Assembly: GCA_025992895.1 (NCBI GenBank)
Contig: DAJPGA010000001.1
Span: forward strand, 941,001-1,005,000
Origin: Veillonellaceae bacterium
GTDB taxonomy: Bacteria > Bacillota > Negativicutes > Veillonellales > Dialisteraceae
Length of the DNA: 64,000 nt
Direction: 5' to 3'
The number at the start of each line of letters is the position of its first letter. Position 1 is the first letter of the stretch. The notes under the pieces were generated by a model. That model was not told the DNA's origin, did no database searches, and saw only the letters and a program-made list of their open reading frames with translations. Positions 34,902 to 42,545 of this stretch are shown here, piece by piece. The position numbers and the translations under genes are program-made.

Positions 34902-35531
34902 ATGAAATTAGCAGTTGTTGCAGCAAATGGTAAAAGCGGTCGCCTTATTGTGAAGGAAGCCGTCGCACGCGGGCTTGACGTTACCGCAGTCGTACGCGGA
35001 GAGAACAAGACAGAAGCTCCGCATACTTTGAAGAAGGATATCATGGATCTCACAAAAGAAGATCTGGCAGGTTTTGATGTCGTCATCGATGCTTTCGGTA
35101 TCTGGGATCCAAATAAGATGGATCAGCACAGCGCAACGCTCGGCCATCTTTCCAATATCCTTTCTGGCAGCGAGACAAGACTTCTGGTCGTCGGCGGGGC
35201 AGGCAGCCTCTATGTCGATAAGGATCACAAGACCATGATTTCCGATCTTCCGGATTTCCCAAAAGCGTATCTTCCAACTGCAGTCGGCATGAAGAATTCA
35301 CTCAATGCTTTGAGAAAACGTGACGATGTCAGATGGACATATGTCAGCCCGGCTGCTGAATTCATCGCTGATGGAGAAAGAACAGGAGAATACATCCTTG
35401 CCGGCGAGGAATTCACCACCAACGAAAAGGGCGAGAGCAAGATTTCCTACGCAGACTATGCGCTCGCCATGGTCGATGAAGCTGTCAGCGGCAGCCACAT
35501 CCATCAGAGAATCAGCGTACTTGGCAAGTAA
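34902..35531 (+). CDS. NAD(P)H-binding oxidoreductase (YwnB-like)
   Basis: A 209-residue Rossmann-fold protein of the atypical short-chain dehydrogenase (NAD(P)H-binding) type: MKLAVVAANGKSGRLIVKEA with the dinucleotide loop, AVVRG at the second strand, VVIDAFG, LLVVGGAGSLYVD and WTYVSPAAEF. Reaction unknown. In Bacillus a similar protein, YwnB, is encoded next to the Rrf2 regulator YwnA, matching this locus. Its promoter is flanked by two operators also present before the next gene. AAGGAGG precedes the ATG. Confidence 0.88.
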   Translation: MKLAVVAANGKSGRLIVKEAVARGLDVTAVVRGENKTEAPHTLKKDIMDLTKEDLAGFDVVIDAFGIWDPNKMDQHSATLGHLSNILSGSETRLLVVGGAGSLYVDKDHKTMISDLPDFPKAYLPTAVGMKNSLNALRKRDDVRWTYVSPAAEFIADGERTGEYILAGEEFTTNEKGESKISYADYALAMVDEAVSGSHIHQRISVLGK

Positions 35532-35550
35532 GACAATAAAATAAGGAAAT

Positions 35551-35582
35551 AAGGATGGCTGGACAAGGCCATCTTTATTTTT
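35551..35582 (+). terminator. Terminator after the oxidoreductase gene
   Basis: AAGGATGGC...GCCATCTTT is followed by ATTTTTC. Confidence 0.7.
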
Positions 35583-35647
35583 CAGAATGAGTATCTAAAA
35601 ATATAAATGCATTTCGATGGATATAAAAATATTCTAAGGCAGAATCG

Positions 35648-35698
35648 TTGACTCGGAAATAGGGTGGTGCTATGATAAATGTAACAAGAGATGTTACA
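35648..35698 (+). promoter_or_regulatory. Promoter with a third TGTAAC-N7-GTTACA operator
   Basis: TTGACT (35648-35653), 17 bases, TATGAT (35671-35676), with the operator TGTAAC (35680-35685)/GTTACA (35693-35698) covering the predicted start point. Confidence 0.75.
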
Positions 35699-35813
35699 GC
35701 ATCAGAAGGGAAGGCTCCTGCTTCGTCTCTCTGGCACCTTTTCTATTCCCGGCAGGTTTCCAGCATTTAGAATCATTTCTTATGTATTCATTGATCAAGA
35801 AAAGGAGAACATC

Positions 35814-36383
35814 ATGAAAATTACAATTTTTGGCAAAGGCAGCATGGGCAAGGCAATCGGAGACAATTTCGATGCATGCGGCAATGAAGTAGAGTATGCA
35901 GGCCGCGAGTTTATCGGCGAACTGGGCGATATCATCGTCCTTGCTGTTCCGTACACGGCAGTGGACGGGATTCTCAGAAAATGGGGTCCGAAGATGAAGG
36001 ATAAGGTCCTCATCGACATCACCAATCCGGTTGATTTTGAAACAATGGATCATATGCTCGTTCCGGACGGCACTTCTGCTGCTGAACTGATCCAGGGGAA
36101 AGCGCCGGGTGCATTTGTCGTCAAAGCATTCAACACGAATTTCGCTAATACACTGGCTACTGGCAAGGTAGGTTTCCATGAACAGACTGTCGTTCTCATG
36201 GCTTCCGATTTCCTGAATGCCAAGGATAAGGTCGCAGAGGCTTTGACTGGCTGCCGTCTGAAACTGATGGACGCCGGCAAGCTTCGCCGCGCAAGAGAAC
36301 TGGAAGCCATGGGCTTCCTGCAGATTTCCCTGGCTTCTGCCGGGAAGCTGCCATGGACCAGAGGCTTTGCCATCATCGACTGA
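35814..36383 (+). CDS. NADP-binding reductase of the F420-reductase-like type
   Basis: A 189-residue protein with a Rossmann start MKITIFGKGSMGKAIGDNFD and the pattern of NADPH:F420 oxidoreductase-like or pyrroline-5-carboxylate-reductase-like proteins: DIIVLAVPYTAVDGIL, VLIDITNPVDFETM, VVKAFNTNFA and LMDAGKLRRARELEAMGFLQI. F420 itself is unlikely in this organism, so the true hydride acceptor is unknown. The ATG at 35814 has AAAGGAG upstream; the longer frame from 35691 begins inside the operator. It shares the regulatory site with the YwnB-like gene, so both are probably induced together. Confidence 0.85.
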   Translation: MKITIFGKGSMGKAIGDNFDACGNEVEYAGREFIGELGDIIVLAVPYTAVDGILRKWGPKMKDKVLIDITNPVDFETMDHMLVPDGTSAAELIQGKAPGAFVVKAFNTNFANTLATGKVGFHEQTVVLMASDFLNAKDKVAEALTGCRLKLMDAGKLRRARELEAMGFLQISLASAGKLPWTRGFAIID

Positions 36384-36411
36384 TCAGGGGATTGATATCA
36401 TCCGCGGGACA

Positions 36412-36421
36412 GTGTACACTA
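36412..36421. promoter_or_regulatory. Palindrome before the Rrf2 gene
   Basis: AGTGTACACT is perfectly symmetric and lies 25 bases before the Rrf2 start. It differs from the TGTAAC operator. A regulatory role is only a guess. Confidence 0.25.
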
Positions 36422-36446
36422 GCAGGACATGGAGGAGGTACTGAAC

Positions 36447-36875
36447 ATGCAAATATCCAGCCGCTTCACCATTGCTGTCCATATGCTGTGCTATATCGCA
36501 CTGTTTCAGGATAAGGAGAAAGTGACCAGCGACATCATGGCAGGAAGCATCAATGCGAATCCGGTCGTGGTGAGAAGGCTGCTTTCGCAGCTCAAACAGC
36601 GCGGGATGGTCACAGTCAACCGCGGCAGCGGCGGCGCTTTTCTGGCAATGAAGCCGGAAGACATTGATTTCCTTCAGATTTACAGGACAGTGGAGACTGT
36701 GAAAAAGGAAGGCATCTTCCATTTCCACGAAAACCCGAATCCCAACTGCCCGGTCGGGCGGGGGATCCATCAGGCGCTCGACTCGAAACTGATGCGTATC
36801 CAGGAAGCTATGGCACGCGAAATGAAGTCGATCACGCTTGCTGATGTACTGAAGGATTTTCCAATCGAAAAATAA
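36447..36875 (+). CDS. Rrf2-family regulator (YwnA-like)
   Basis: A 142-residue protein with the Rrf2 winged helix (SSRFTIAVHMLCYIAL ... ANPVVVRRLLSQLKQRGMVTVNRGSGGAFL) and the YwnA-type segment HENPNPNCPVG. Only Cys101 lies in the region where IscR/NsrR place three Fe-S ligands, so an Fe-S cluster is unlikely; a single-cysteine redox or electrophile sensor is possible. The ATG at 36447 has GGAGGAGG upstream; the ORF could begin at 36429 but without a site. Its neighbours are two NAD(P)-dependent oxidoreductases whose promoters carry a shared operator, so it is the likely repressor. Confidence 0.9.
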   Translation: MQISSRFTIAVHMLCYIALFQDKEKVTSDIMAGSINANPVVVRRLLSQLKQRGMVTVNRGSGGAFLAMKPEDIDFLQIYRTVETVKKEGIFHFHENPNPNCPVGRGIHQALDSKLMRIQEAMAREMKSITLADVLKDFPIEK

Positions 36876-36878
36876 AAG

Positions 36879-36920
36879 AAAAGAGGCTGTTCATGCAATC
36901 GCATGGGCAGCTCTTTTTTT
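36879..36920 (+). terminator. Terminator of the Rrf2 locus
   Basis: AAGAGGCTGTTCATGC-AATC-GCATGGGCAGCTCTT is followed by a T run. Confidence 0.85.
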
Positions 36921-37030
36921 GCGTGCAGCACACAAATTTCCAATTATTTTCGCATTTAATCAAGAAGATTGTCATTTTCTTTACAAAAACGGGTTGTTAA
37001 ATAACAAAAACTCATTTATAAAGCAGAGTT

Positions 37031-37051
37031 TATACTTTTTTAGAAAGTATA
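37031..37051. promoter_or_regulatory. Inverted repeat upstream of the alcohol dehydrogenase gene
   Basis: TATACTTT-TTTAG-AAAGTATA is an 8-base perfect inverted repeat in the AT-rich gap 36921-37188. It could be an operator. No clear promoter was fixed. Confidence 0.3.
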
Positions 37052-37188
37052 TATAAGAATCACGAATTATGTTGTATACTATTCTTGTGGCAGATACGTT
37101 ATATGACGGATTTATGAAATAAGCATACACATAAAACCGCTGACTGCCCGAATTCAGGAAACTGTAATAGAGTGGGAGGAGATTCAAT

Positions 37189-38358
37189 ATGTTTCGTTTT
37201 ACATTACCGAGAGATATCTATGTAGGCCATGGCGCTATTGAACAGCTGTCCGTTTTAGAAGGACACAAGAAAGCTTTCATCTGCACCGGTGGTCATTCCA
37301 TGCGCCGTGGTGGTTTCCTGCAGAAGACTGAGGAAGCACTGCACAAGGCTGGCATTGAAACATATACCATGGAAGGTATCGATCCGGATCCGTCCATTGA
37401 AAAAGTAAGAGAAGGCGCCAAGGCCATGGAAGAATTCGGCCCGGACGTTATCATCGCTATCGGCGGTGGTTCCCCGATCGACGCTGCTAAAGCTATGTGG
37501 GTTTTCTATGAATACCCGGAATTGACATTCGAAGAAGTACAGAAACCATTCTCCCTGCCAACTCTCCGTCAGAAAGCTATTTTCGTTGCTATTCCGTCCA
37601 CATCCGGCACCGCTTCTGAAGTTACTTCCTTCTCCGTTATCACGGACTATTCCACCGGCATCAAATATCCGCTGGCTGACTTCAACCTGACACCAGATCT
37701 CGCTATCCTCGATCTGGACCTGCCGCAGACAATGCCGAAGAAGCTCTGTGCTCATACCGGCATGGACGCTTTGACACATGCAACTGAAGCATATGTATCC
37801 AAATTTGCCAATGGCTTCACCGATCCGCTTGCTAAGCAGGCTGTTTCCGACATTTTCGACAGCATCATTGATTCTTACAATGAAGACACTGATGCACGCG
37901 ACAAGATGCACATCGCACAGTGCATGGCTGGTATGGCTTTCTCCAACGGCCTCCTCGGCATCACGCACTCCCTGGCACACAAGATCGGCGCCGTATTCCA
38001 TATTCCGCATGGCTGCGCAAACGCAATCCTGATGCCGTATGTCATCCAGTTCAACAAGAAGGCATGCCTTGCCCGTTATGCTGACCTTGCACGCGTAGCA
38101 GGACTTCCGGGACGCACAGACGCTCAGCTCGTTCAGTCCTATGAAGAAGCTATCCGCTGCCTGAACCGCAAGATGAACATTCCGCTGAACATCCATGACT
38201 ATGGTGTTCCGGAAGAACTGTATCTGGAAAAGAAAGAAGCCATCGCTCACAACACAGTTCTCGATGCATGCACACCAGAAAACCCGAGAGAAGTCGACGA
38301 CGCTCTCATGGGCCGCATCCTCGAATGTGCTTACTATGGCAAACCGGTCAACTTCTAA
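37189..38358 (+). CDS. Iron-containing alcohol dehydrogenase
   Basis: A 389-residue group III (Fe-dependent) alcohol dehydrogenase: the dinucleotide motif IAIGGGSPIDAAKAMW, PSTSGTASEVTSFSVI, then the metal-binding region with MDALTHATEAYVS, LLGITHSLAHKIGAVFHIPHGCANA and a final His region. These enzymes interconvert aldehydes and alcohols (ethanol, butanol or lactaldehyde types) and re-oxidise NADH in fermenting anaerobes; the substrate is not decided. The start has GGAGGAG upstream. It is a single-gene unit and, judging by codon use, highly expressed. Confidence 0.94.
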   Translation: MFRFTLPRDIYVGHGAIEQLSVLEGHKKAFICTGGHSMRRGGFLQKTEEALHKAGIETYTMEGIDPDPSIEKVREGAKAMEEFGPDVIIAIGGGSPIDAAKAMWVFYEYPELTFEEVQKPFSLPTLRQKAIFVAIPSTSGTASEVTSFSVITDYSTGIKYPLADFNLTPDLAILDLDLPQTMPKKLCAHTGMDALTHATEAYVSKFANGFTDPLAKQAVSDIFDSIIDSYNEDTDARDKMHIAQCMAGMAFSNGLLGITHSLAHKIGAVFHIPHGCANAILMPYVIQFNKKACLARYADLARVAGLPGRTDAQLVQSYEEAIRCLNRKMNIPLNIHDYGVPEELYLEKKEAIAHNTVLDACTPENPREVDDALMGRILECAYYGKPVNF

Positions 38359-38383
38359 TCCCATTTGATGGAATAATGAACAT

Positions 38384-38414
38384 AAAAAGACGCAGCTTCG
38401 GCCGCGTCTTTTTT
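38384..38414 (+). terminator. Terminator of the alcohol dehydrogenase gene
   Basis: AAAAGACGCAGC-TTCG-GCCGCGTCTTTT with one unpaired base. Confidence 0.9.
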
Positions 38415-38436
38415 ATTGCCTGCGATGTTTAAGTAT

Positions 38437-38466
38437 GAAAAAATCCCTGCTGAAAGACAGGGATTC
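38437..38466 (-). terminator. Terminator of the tRNA-Leu gene
   Basis: On the minus strand, AATCCCTGTCTTTCAGCAGGGATT is followed by a T run, directly after the CCA end. Confidence 0.85.
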
Positions 38467-38550
38467 TGGTGCGAGCGAAGGGACTCGAACCCTTATGCAC
38501 AGGGCGCAGGATCCTAAATCCTGTGCGTCTACCAATTCCGCCACGCTCGC
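38467..38550 (-). tRNA. tRNA-Leu (anticodon TAG)
   Basis: On the minus strand an 84-base class II tRNA: acceptor GCGAGCG/CGCTCGC, D-arm TGGCGGAATTGGTAGACGCA, anticodon stem CAGGA/TCCTG around TTTAGGA (anticodon TAG, decoding CUA/CUN), a long variable arm, T-arm AGGGTTCGAGTCCCT, discriminator A and an encoded CCA (38469-38467). Confidence 0.96.
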
Positions 38551-38685
38551 ATGATGTGCTTTCTATTATAAATCAGGAGTGGGAATAAGGTCAATAGGAC
38601 AGGCTTTTCAGAAGGATTTCTGCATAAGCAGTAGAAAAGAATACGAATTTTTTCTATCGAAATTGATTTATATAGAATGAGATTA

Positions 38686-38694
38686 TGGTATAAT
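38686..38694 (+). promoter_or_regulatory. Extended -10 promoter of the rubredoxin gene
   Basis: TGG-TATAAT, with TTGATT 20 bases further up as a poorly spaced -35. The same TTATGGTATAAT string precedes gyrA. Confidence 0.5.
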
Positions 38695-38743
38695 AGGAAC
38701 AGGAAGTTTTTAGGAAAGGGTTTAAGGAACGGAGGCTTTTAAG

Positions 38744-38905
38744 ATGAAAAAATACGTTTGTAAAGTTTGCGGCTGGATTTATGATGAAGCTTTAGGTGAT
38801 CCGGACAATGGAATCGCTCCGGGAACAAAATTCGAAGACCTGCCGGCTGACTTCGTCTGCCCGCTGTGCGGTGTAGGCAAGGATGAATTCGAAGAAATCG
38901 AATAA
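38744..38905 (+). CDS. Rubredoxin
   Basis: A 53-residue electron carrier with one iron held by four cysteines: CKVCG (Cys6, Cys9) and CPLCG (Cys39, Cys42). The middle is the standard [24 protein letters not shown]. In anaerobes rubredoxin passes electrons to oxygen- and peroxide-reducing enzymes, or in other redox chains. GGAGG lies 8 bases before the ATG. Monocistronic with its own promoter and terminator. Confidence 0.97.
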   Translation: MKKYVCKVCGWIYDEALGDPDNGIAPGTKFEDLPADFVCPLCGVGKDEFEEIE

Positions 38906-38918
38906 TTCTGGCAACAGA

Positions 38919-38945
38919 GAGCGGCGTCCTTACGGGCGCTGCTTT
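38919..38945 (+). terminator. Terminator of the rubredoxin gene
   Basis: AGCGGCGTCC-TTAC-GGGCGCTGCT (two G-T pairs), then TTTTT. Confidence 0.75.
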
Positions 38946-38959
38946 TTAATTATTTTGAT

Positions 38960-39022
38960 TGTCAATGATTGTTATTTTATTTCATAAAATTACTTGACAA
39001 TAATTGTTAATGGCGCTATTAT
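38960..39022 (+). promoter_or_regulatory. Promoter with two Fur-like 7-1-7 boxes
   Basis: Promoter: TTGACA (38994-38999), 17 bases, TATTAT (39017-39022). Box 1 (38995-39009) is TGACAAT-A-ATTGTTA, close to the Fur form TGATAAT-N-ATTATCA and overlapping the -35. Box 2 (38960-38974) is TGTCAAT-G-ATTGTTA, 35 bases upstream. The boxes are mutually similar. Confidence 0.6.
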
Positions 39023-39028
39023 AATAAC

Positions 39029-39133
39029 GTAAACAAAAGAGAGGCCGTCAAGGCCGTGATGACCTCACTCATTGTTGCCGTTCTTTCTCAACAAGTCAAC
39101 ACCTCGGAAAAGCCTCCTGCCAGGAGGTTTTTT
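39029..39133 (+). ncRNA. Candidate small RNA of about 105 bases
   Basis: It is bounded by a near-consensus promoter (start near 39029) and an intrinsic terminator CCTCC-TGCCA-GGAGG (39113-39127) with six T residues (39128-39133). The body includes GGCCGTCAAGGCC, a small hairpin, then a pyrimidine-rich unpaired stretch CTTTCTCAACAAGTCAACACC. A small frame from 39059 (MTSLIVAVLSQQ...) runs through the terminator and has no good ribosome site, so I favour a non-coding RNA. Fur-like boxes suggest iron control. Confidence 0.55.
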
Positions 39134-39161
39134 CAATTCCTGAAAACAGAAGATACAATCA

Positions 39162-39210
39162 AAAAAGAGGCTGCAGCAAAATGACTTTTCATTCTGCTGT
39201 GGCCTCTTTT
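39162..39210. terminator. Terminator-family hairpin, probably ending the LuxR-type gene
   Basis: AAAAGAGGCTGCAGCAAAATG...CATTCTGCTGTGGCCTCTTTT. It has T runs on both strands and lies about 80 bases past the minus-strand stop at 39292. Confidence 0.8.
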
Positions 39211-39291
39211 ACGTTCAAGTCCGCCTCCTCTGCATGGCAGGGGAGGTATCAGGATTCCGCTGGGAAGGGGAATTCATAGATTATTATCATC

Positions 39292-41553
39292 TTATTTTTG
39301 CGATTTGTCAATCTCAAGAAGGAGCTGCGTCCTGCTGTGGACGTAGAATTTCTTGTACAGCTCTGTCAGATGTTTCTTGATTGTGACCTCGGCGACAGTG
39401 AGTTCATCGGCGATTTCCCTGTTTGTCCAGCCATCCCTGACACGGCTGATAATCAATTGTTCTCTTGGAGTCAGCGTTGTATCCTCCAGTGCTTTTTCTG
39501 AGATCGGAGTGATTGCCATTTTCTTTGCCTGCTGCAGGAATTGGGCGTAGACAGGATCAGCAGCGAGCGGGAGAAGCAGGGGCTTCAGCATATTGTAATG
39601 TTCGATGAAGGGCATGATGAAGTAGTCCTGCAGAGATTCATGCAGAGCAGATTTCAGGAGCGCTGATGCTTCCTGTGTTTTACCGAAGTACTGAAGTGCA
39701 CCGATGCGCGCAATGGCATCGTAGCAGCGGCTCATTTGCGAGGCATTCGCTGACGGATAGGGATCCCTCGTCTCTGTCGTATGGAGAATCAGATTATACT
39801 TCTTGAGGCTCAGATTCAGCCTGTGACGGACGGACTGGCGCATCGTCCGCAGGGCACTGTACTCAGGGAGTTCATTGATGGTGTCGATCAGGCGCTCCTG
39901 CTTGGGAGAAGGTTCTTCCAGAAGAGATGACATATGGACTGCAACCATGTCGAGAGACGTTTTCGTCAGGTCATCAGTGATGGCAGATTTGAGTTTCTTG
40001 TACAGCTTCTTCCAGTCCTTGAATTCGTAAGCTGTTTTCCGGATGAGAGCGATGCGCGGGTAAAGGAACAGAGCTATAATGGCGCGCTGCTGCCGATCGA
40101 TGGTATTCCAGGGAGATTTCAGGAAATGAAGAAGGATTTCGTCAGCTGTATCAATATTTCCCTGCATATAGTTCAGTTCGGCTTCAGCGGAAGAGTGCCA
40201 GAGACGTCCGTTGAAGTCTTTGATAATGGCACCGCAGATATCATAGATGCTCTGGAGGGTATGGACATTTTCCAAAAGCGTGCCGCTTCTTCTGTAATAA
40301 AGCCCAAGCTGTCCTACGACGCCCCTGAAAATGCCCTGGAAGTAGTCGCGGGGCAGCTTCACCTCATTTTCCTTGCAGAAGGAAAGAAGTTTCTGAAGAT
40401 CTGCTTCTACCGTAGCTGAGTCAGGCAGCGAGTCAAGCGCTTCCAGAAAGAGGAAACGGGCATTTTCTTCCGATGACGGTTCCCAGTCTGCCGGGAGATT
40501 GATCATCAGGATGTCTCTTTCTTCCCGGGCATCCTGCGGCGAAGCAATTAGGTTGATGGCCAGAAGGATGAGTGCGCAGGCGTTGAAATTCCTTGCTCTT
40601 TCAACAGGTGTTGCATCGCGAAGGATCTGCCGGAGTTCCTGCGGAGAACGTTTGTAGAGGATAGCAAGTCCGCCTTCTGAAATGATGCGGAGCGCCGTGG
40701 GATAGGATTTTCCCTTGAGTGCCAATGTCAGTGCATAGTCGTAACTTTTTTCATGCAGTTCCCATCTTGCTGCCCGCATGTATGCGTTCTTCTGCCAGCG
40801 CCAGGATTCTGCCTTGAATTTCCCCTGCAGGTACTCGCGGAAGACGGGATGGAAAGCATATGTTCCTTTGGAGTGTTCATAAGCCATGAACGGATTTCTT
40901 GCCCAGTGGACAAGAAGGCGTTTCATCGTTTTGGCATTCTGGCAGATGAATTCAGCCTGTGTTTTGGAGAATCTGGGAAAAAGAGAAAGAATCATGCAGA
41001 CTTCCTGCTCCTTCTTTGAGAGAGAAAGGGAAGTCTGCTCAATCAGGTGGTAAAGGGTATCCTTATCCTTGGAGGAGAAAAGGGAAATGTCAGGTGTACG
41101 CAGCTTCCTGAAATTCCTGATGCCTTTGCTGATGGCAAAAAGTTCATTGTCCTTGACAGCTTCATAGGCGATAGAATGATTCAGGTAAGCGATTTCCCAT
41201 TTTTCTTCAGAATTTTTGCGGAAGACAAAAGCGCAGCGCTGATAAGCCTGCAGGTACATTTTGTAGGACGGGTCTGTTTCCTCAAGAGCACAAATCTGTA
41301 CAAGCCAGAGGTTTTCATTGAGGGGGTAAATCAATTCCCTTTCTTCGCTCATGTGGCAGGGAATCAGCTGGTCTTTTCCCTGACGGAAAATGCGGGCAAC
41401 GGTGTCCCGGCCGACCGCATTCATTTCCCGTCCGGCGCCTAGCCAGACGACATCGGGTGCAAGATGGTCTATGAGCGGTTCTATATCCATGTCCTCGATA
41501 TAGGCATGAAGGATATGCCTGCCGAGGATTAGAACTTCTTCAGAGGTGTCCAT
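39292..41553 (-). CDS. LuxR-type regulator with NTF2-like N-terminus
   Basis: A 753-residue protein. The C-terminal 60 residues are a LuxR/GerE DNA-binding domain (LTPREQLIISRVRDGWTNREIADELTVAEVTIKKHLTELYKKF). The middle (about 180-680) resembles the winged-helix and helical-repeat part of MalT-like regulators (NPFMAYEHSKGTYAFHPVFREYLQGKF, then TPR-like helices). No Walker A ATPase is present. Residues 1-140 instead look like an NTF2/SnoaL-type ligand fold (IEDMDIEPLIDHLAPDVVWLGAGREMNAVGRDTVARIF). Such ligand domains sense small molecules, so this may be an ATP-independent, ligand-triggered activator. AAGGAGG precedes the ATG. Targets unknown; a long inverted repeat lies upstream. Confidence 0.85.
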   Translation of the reverse strand: MDTSEEVLILGRHILHAYIEDMDIEPLIDHLAPDVVWLGAGREMNAVGRDTVARIFRQGKDQLIPCHMSEERELIYPLNENLWLVQICALEETDPSYKMYLQAYQRCAFVFRKNSEEKWEIAYLNHSIAYEAVKDNELFAISKGIRNFRKLRTPDISLFSSKDKDTLYHLIEQTSLSLSKKEQEVCMILSLFPRFSKTQAEFICQNAKTMKRLLVHWARNPFMAYEHSKGTYAFHPVFREYLQGKFKAESWRWQKNAYMRAARWELHEKSYDYALTLALKGKSYPTALRIISEGGLAILYKRSPQELRQILRDATPVERARNFNACALILLAINLIASPQDAREERDILMINLPADWEPSSEENARFLFLEALDSLPDSATVEADLQKLLSFCKENEVKLPRDYFQGIFRGVVGQLGLYYRRSGTLLENVHTLQSIYDICGAIIKDFNGRLWHSSAEAELNYMQGNIDTADEILLHFLKSPWNTIDRQQRAIIALFLYPRIALIRKTAYEFKDWKKLYKKLKSAITDDLTKTSLDMVAVHMSSLLEEPSPKQERLIDTINELPEYSALRTMRQSVRHRLNLSLKKYNLILHTTETRDPYPSANASQMSRCYDAIARIGALQYFGKTQEASALLKSALHESLQDYFIMPFIEHYNMLKPLLLPLAADPVYAQFLQQAKKMAITPISEKALEDTTLTPREQLIISRVRDGWTNREIADELTVAEVTIKKHLTELYKKFYVHSRTQLLLEIDKSQK

Positions 41554-41612
41554 GAGTCCTCCTTTTTGATATAGGTCTGGTGATTTATCAAGAGCAATCG
41601 TGCTCTATTCCA

Positions 41613-41639
41613 AAAGTGTATACTAAAGTATACTACTTT
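41613..41639. promoter_or_regulatory. Long inverted repeat upstream of the LuxR-type gene
   Basis: AAAGT-GTATACT-AA-AGTATAC-T-ACTTT: a 7-2-7 perfect core (41618-41633) with symmetric flanks, about 60 bases before the start codon. It is a candidate autoregulatory operator. The remaining gap 41640-41796 shows no gene. Confidence 0.45.
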
Positions 41640-41796
41640 AATACTTTTTCTCTTTATATAATATAAATGGAAAACTAGGCTTTGTCCACAAACTATATGT
41701 TTTGTATGACTAAAAAGTTCTAGTACTTATCAAAAAATCAATTGGAGGAGTGATTTTTTACGATAAGTCAAGCGGGGGACGGAGGATGCGGCAATA

Positions 41797-41834
41797 AAAA
41801 AAGGATGATCTCTGGAAGAGGATCATCTTTTTTA
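41797..41834 (-). terminator. Second terminator downstream of mscL
   Basis: GATGATCCTCTTCCAGAGATCATC with a long T run on the minus strand. It also has T residues on the plus strand. Confidence 0.7.
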
Positions 41835-41877
41835 TTGCATTATTCATTATTGTATGAACCGCGGGAAAAACTGCAGG

Positions 41878-41904
41878 AAAAAACCGCCCTGGCCTGGGCG
41901 GTTT
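41878..41904 (-). terminator. Terminator of mscL
   Basis: On the minus strand, AAACCGCCC-AGGCCA-GGGCGGTTT then TTTCC, 12 bases past the stop. Confidence 0.85.
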
Positions 41905-41915
41905 CAATGTTTCAA

Positions 41916-42365
41916 TTATTTTGCGGCAGCTGCATCATCAATAACAGCGGTGCAGTGCGGGCAGCGGGTAGCATCGTCAGCAATAGCTTCGCGGCAGAAC
42001 GGGCACTTGCGGGCTTCCTTGGCCGGAGCTTTCGGGAAGAAGTGGTTCATCTGCTTGATGATGAGGAAAATAACAAATGCAACAATCAGGAAATCGATGA
42101 CGGAATTAATGAATTCGCCATAAGCGATGACCGGAACGCCAAGTTCCTTTGCTTCTGCCACGGTGGAAACCGGGATCGAGCTCAGCGGGATGAAGAGATT
42201 GGAGAAATCAATCCCTCCCAGAAGATAGCCGATTGGCGGCATAATCACGTTTGTCACCAAGGACGAAACGATTTTCCCGAAAGCGGCACCAATAACAACG
42301 CCGACAGCCATATCGACTACATTGCCGCGGAGTGCGAACTCCTTAAATTCTTTGAGCATACCCAT
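41916..42365 (-). CDS. mscL: Large-conductance mechanosensitive channel with zinc ribbon
   Basis: A 149-residue channel that opens under membrane tension to release osmolytes. The N-terminal amphipathic helix and TM1 ([21 protein letters not shown]), the periplasmic loop and TM2 ([20 protein letters not shown]) are standard. Instead of the usual C-terminal helix bundle alone, residues 121-138 form a C-x2-C...C-x2-C zinc ribbon (CPFC, CPHC). Similar tails exist in some other Firmicutes. The ATG at 42365 has AAAGGAGATG upstream; the frame opens to 42536 without support. Monocistronic. Confidence 0.93.
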   Translation of the reverse strand: MGMLKEFKEFALRGNVVDMAVGVVIGAAFGKIVSSLVTNVIMPPIGYLLGGIDFSNLFIPLSSIPVSTVAEAKELGVPVIAYGEFINSVIDFLIVAFVIFLIIKQMNHFFPKAPAKEARKCPFCREAIADDATRCPHCTAVIDDAAAAK

Positions 42366-42515
42366 GAGGGAAACATCTCCTTTCACTCTTCTAGAGCGTA
42401 TTGATATTGTTAAATTTATTGTAGCATACTTTTTTACAATATAGTAATAGAAAAATTGAAAAAATTCGAACAAGTTTTTAGTTATTTTTATGAAGTACAA
42501 TAAAAAACGCATAAG

Positions 42516-42545
42516 TTGACAAATTTTCAACAACAAAGTTATTAT
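42516..42545 (+). promoter_or_regulatory. Possible pyc promoter
   Basis: TTGACA (42516-42521), 18 bases, TATTAT (42540-42545), inside an AT-rich 540-base gap (42366-42905). A near-palindrome GTTGACAAATTTTCAAC covers the -35. It would give a leader of about 350 bases. Confidence 0.4.

Noticed and set aside
39059..39184. A small frame (MTSLIVAVLSQQ...) in the candidate small RNA
   Set aside because: It crosses the terminator hairpin and T run, its Shine-Dalgarno is poor, and nothing in its composition supports coding. It remains the main alternative to a non-coding RNA.
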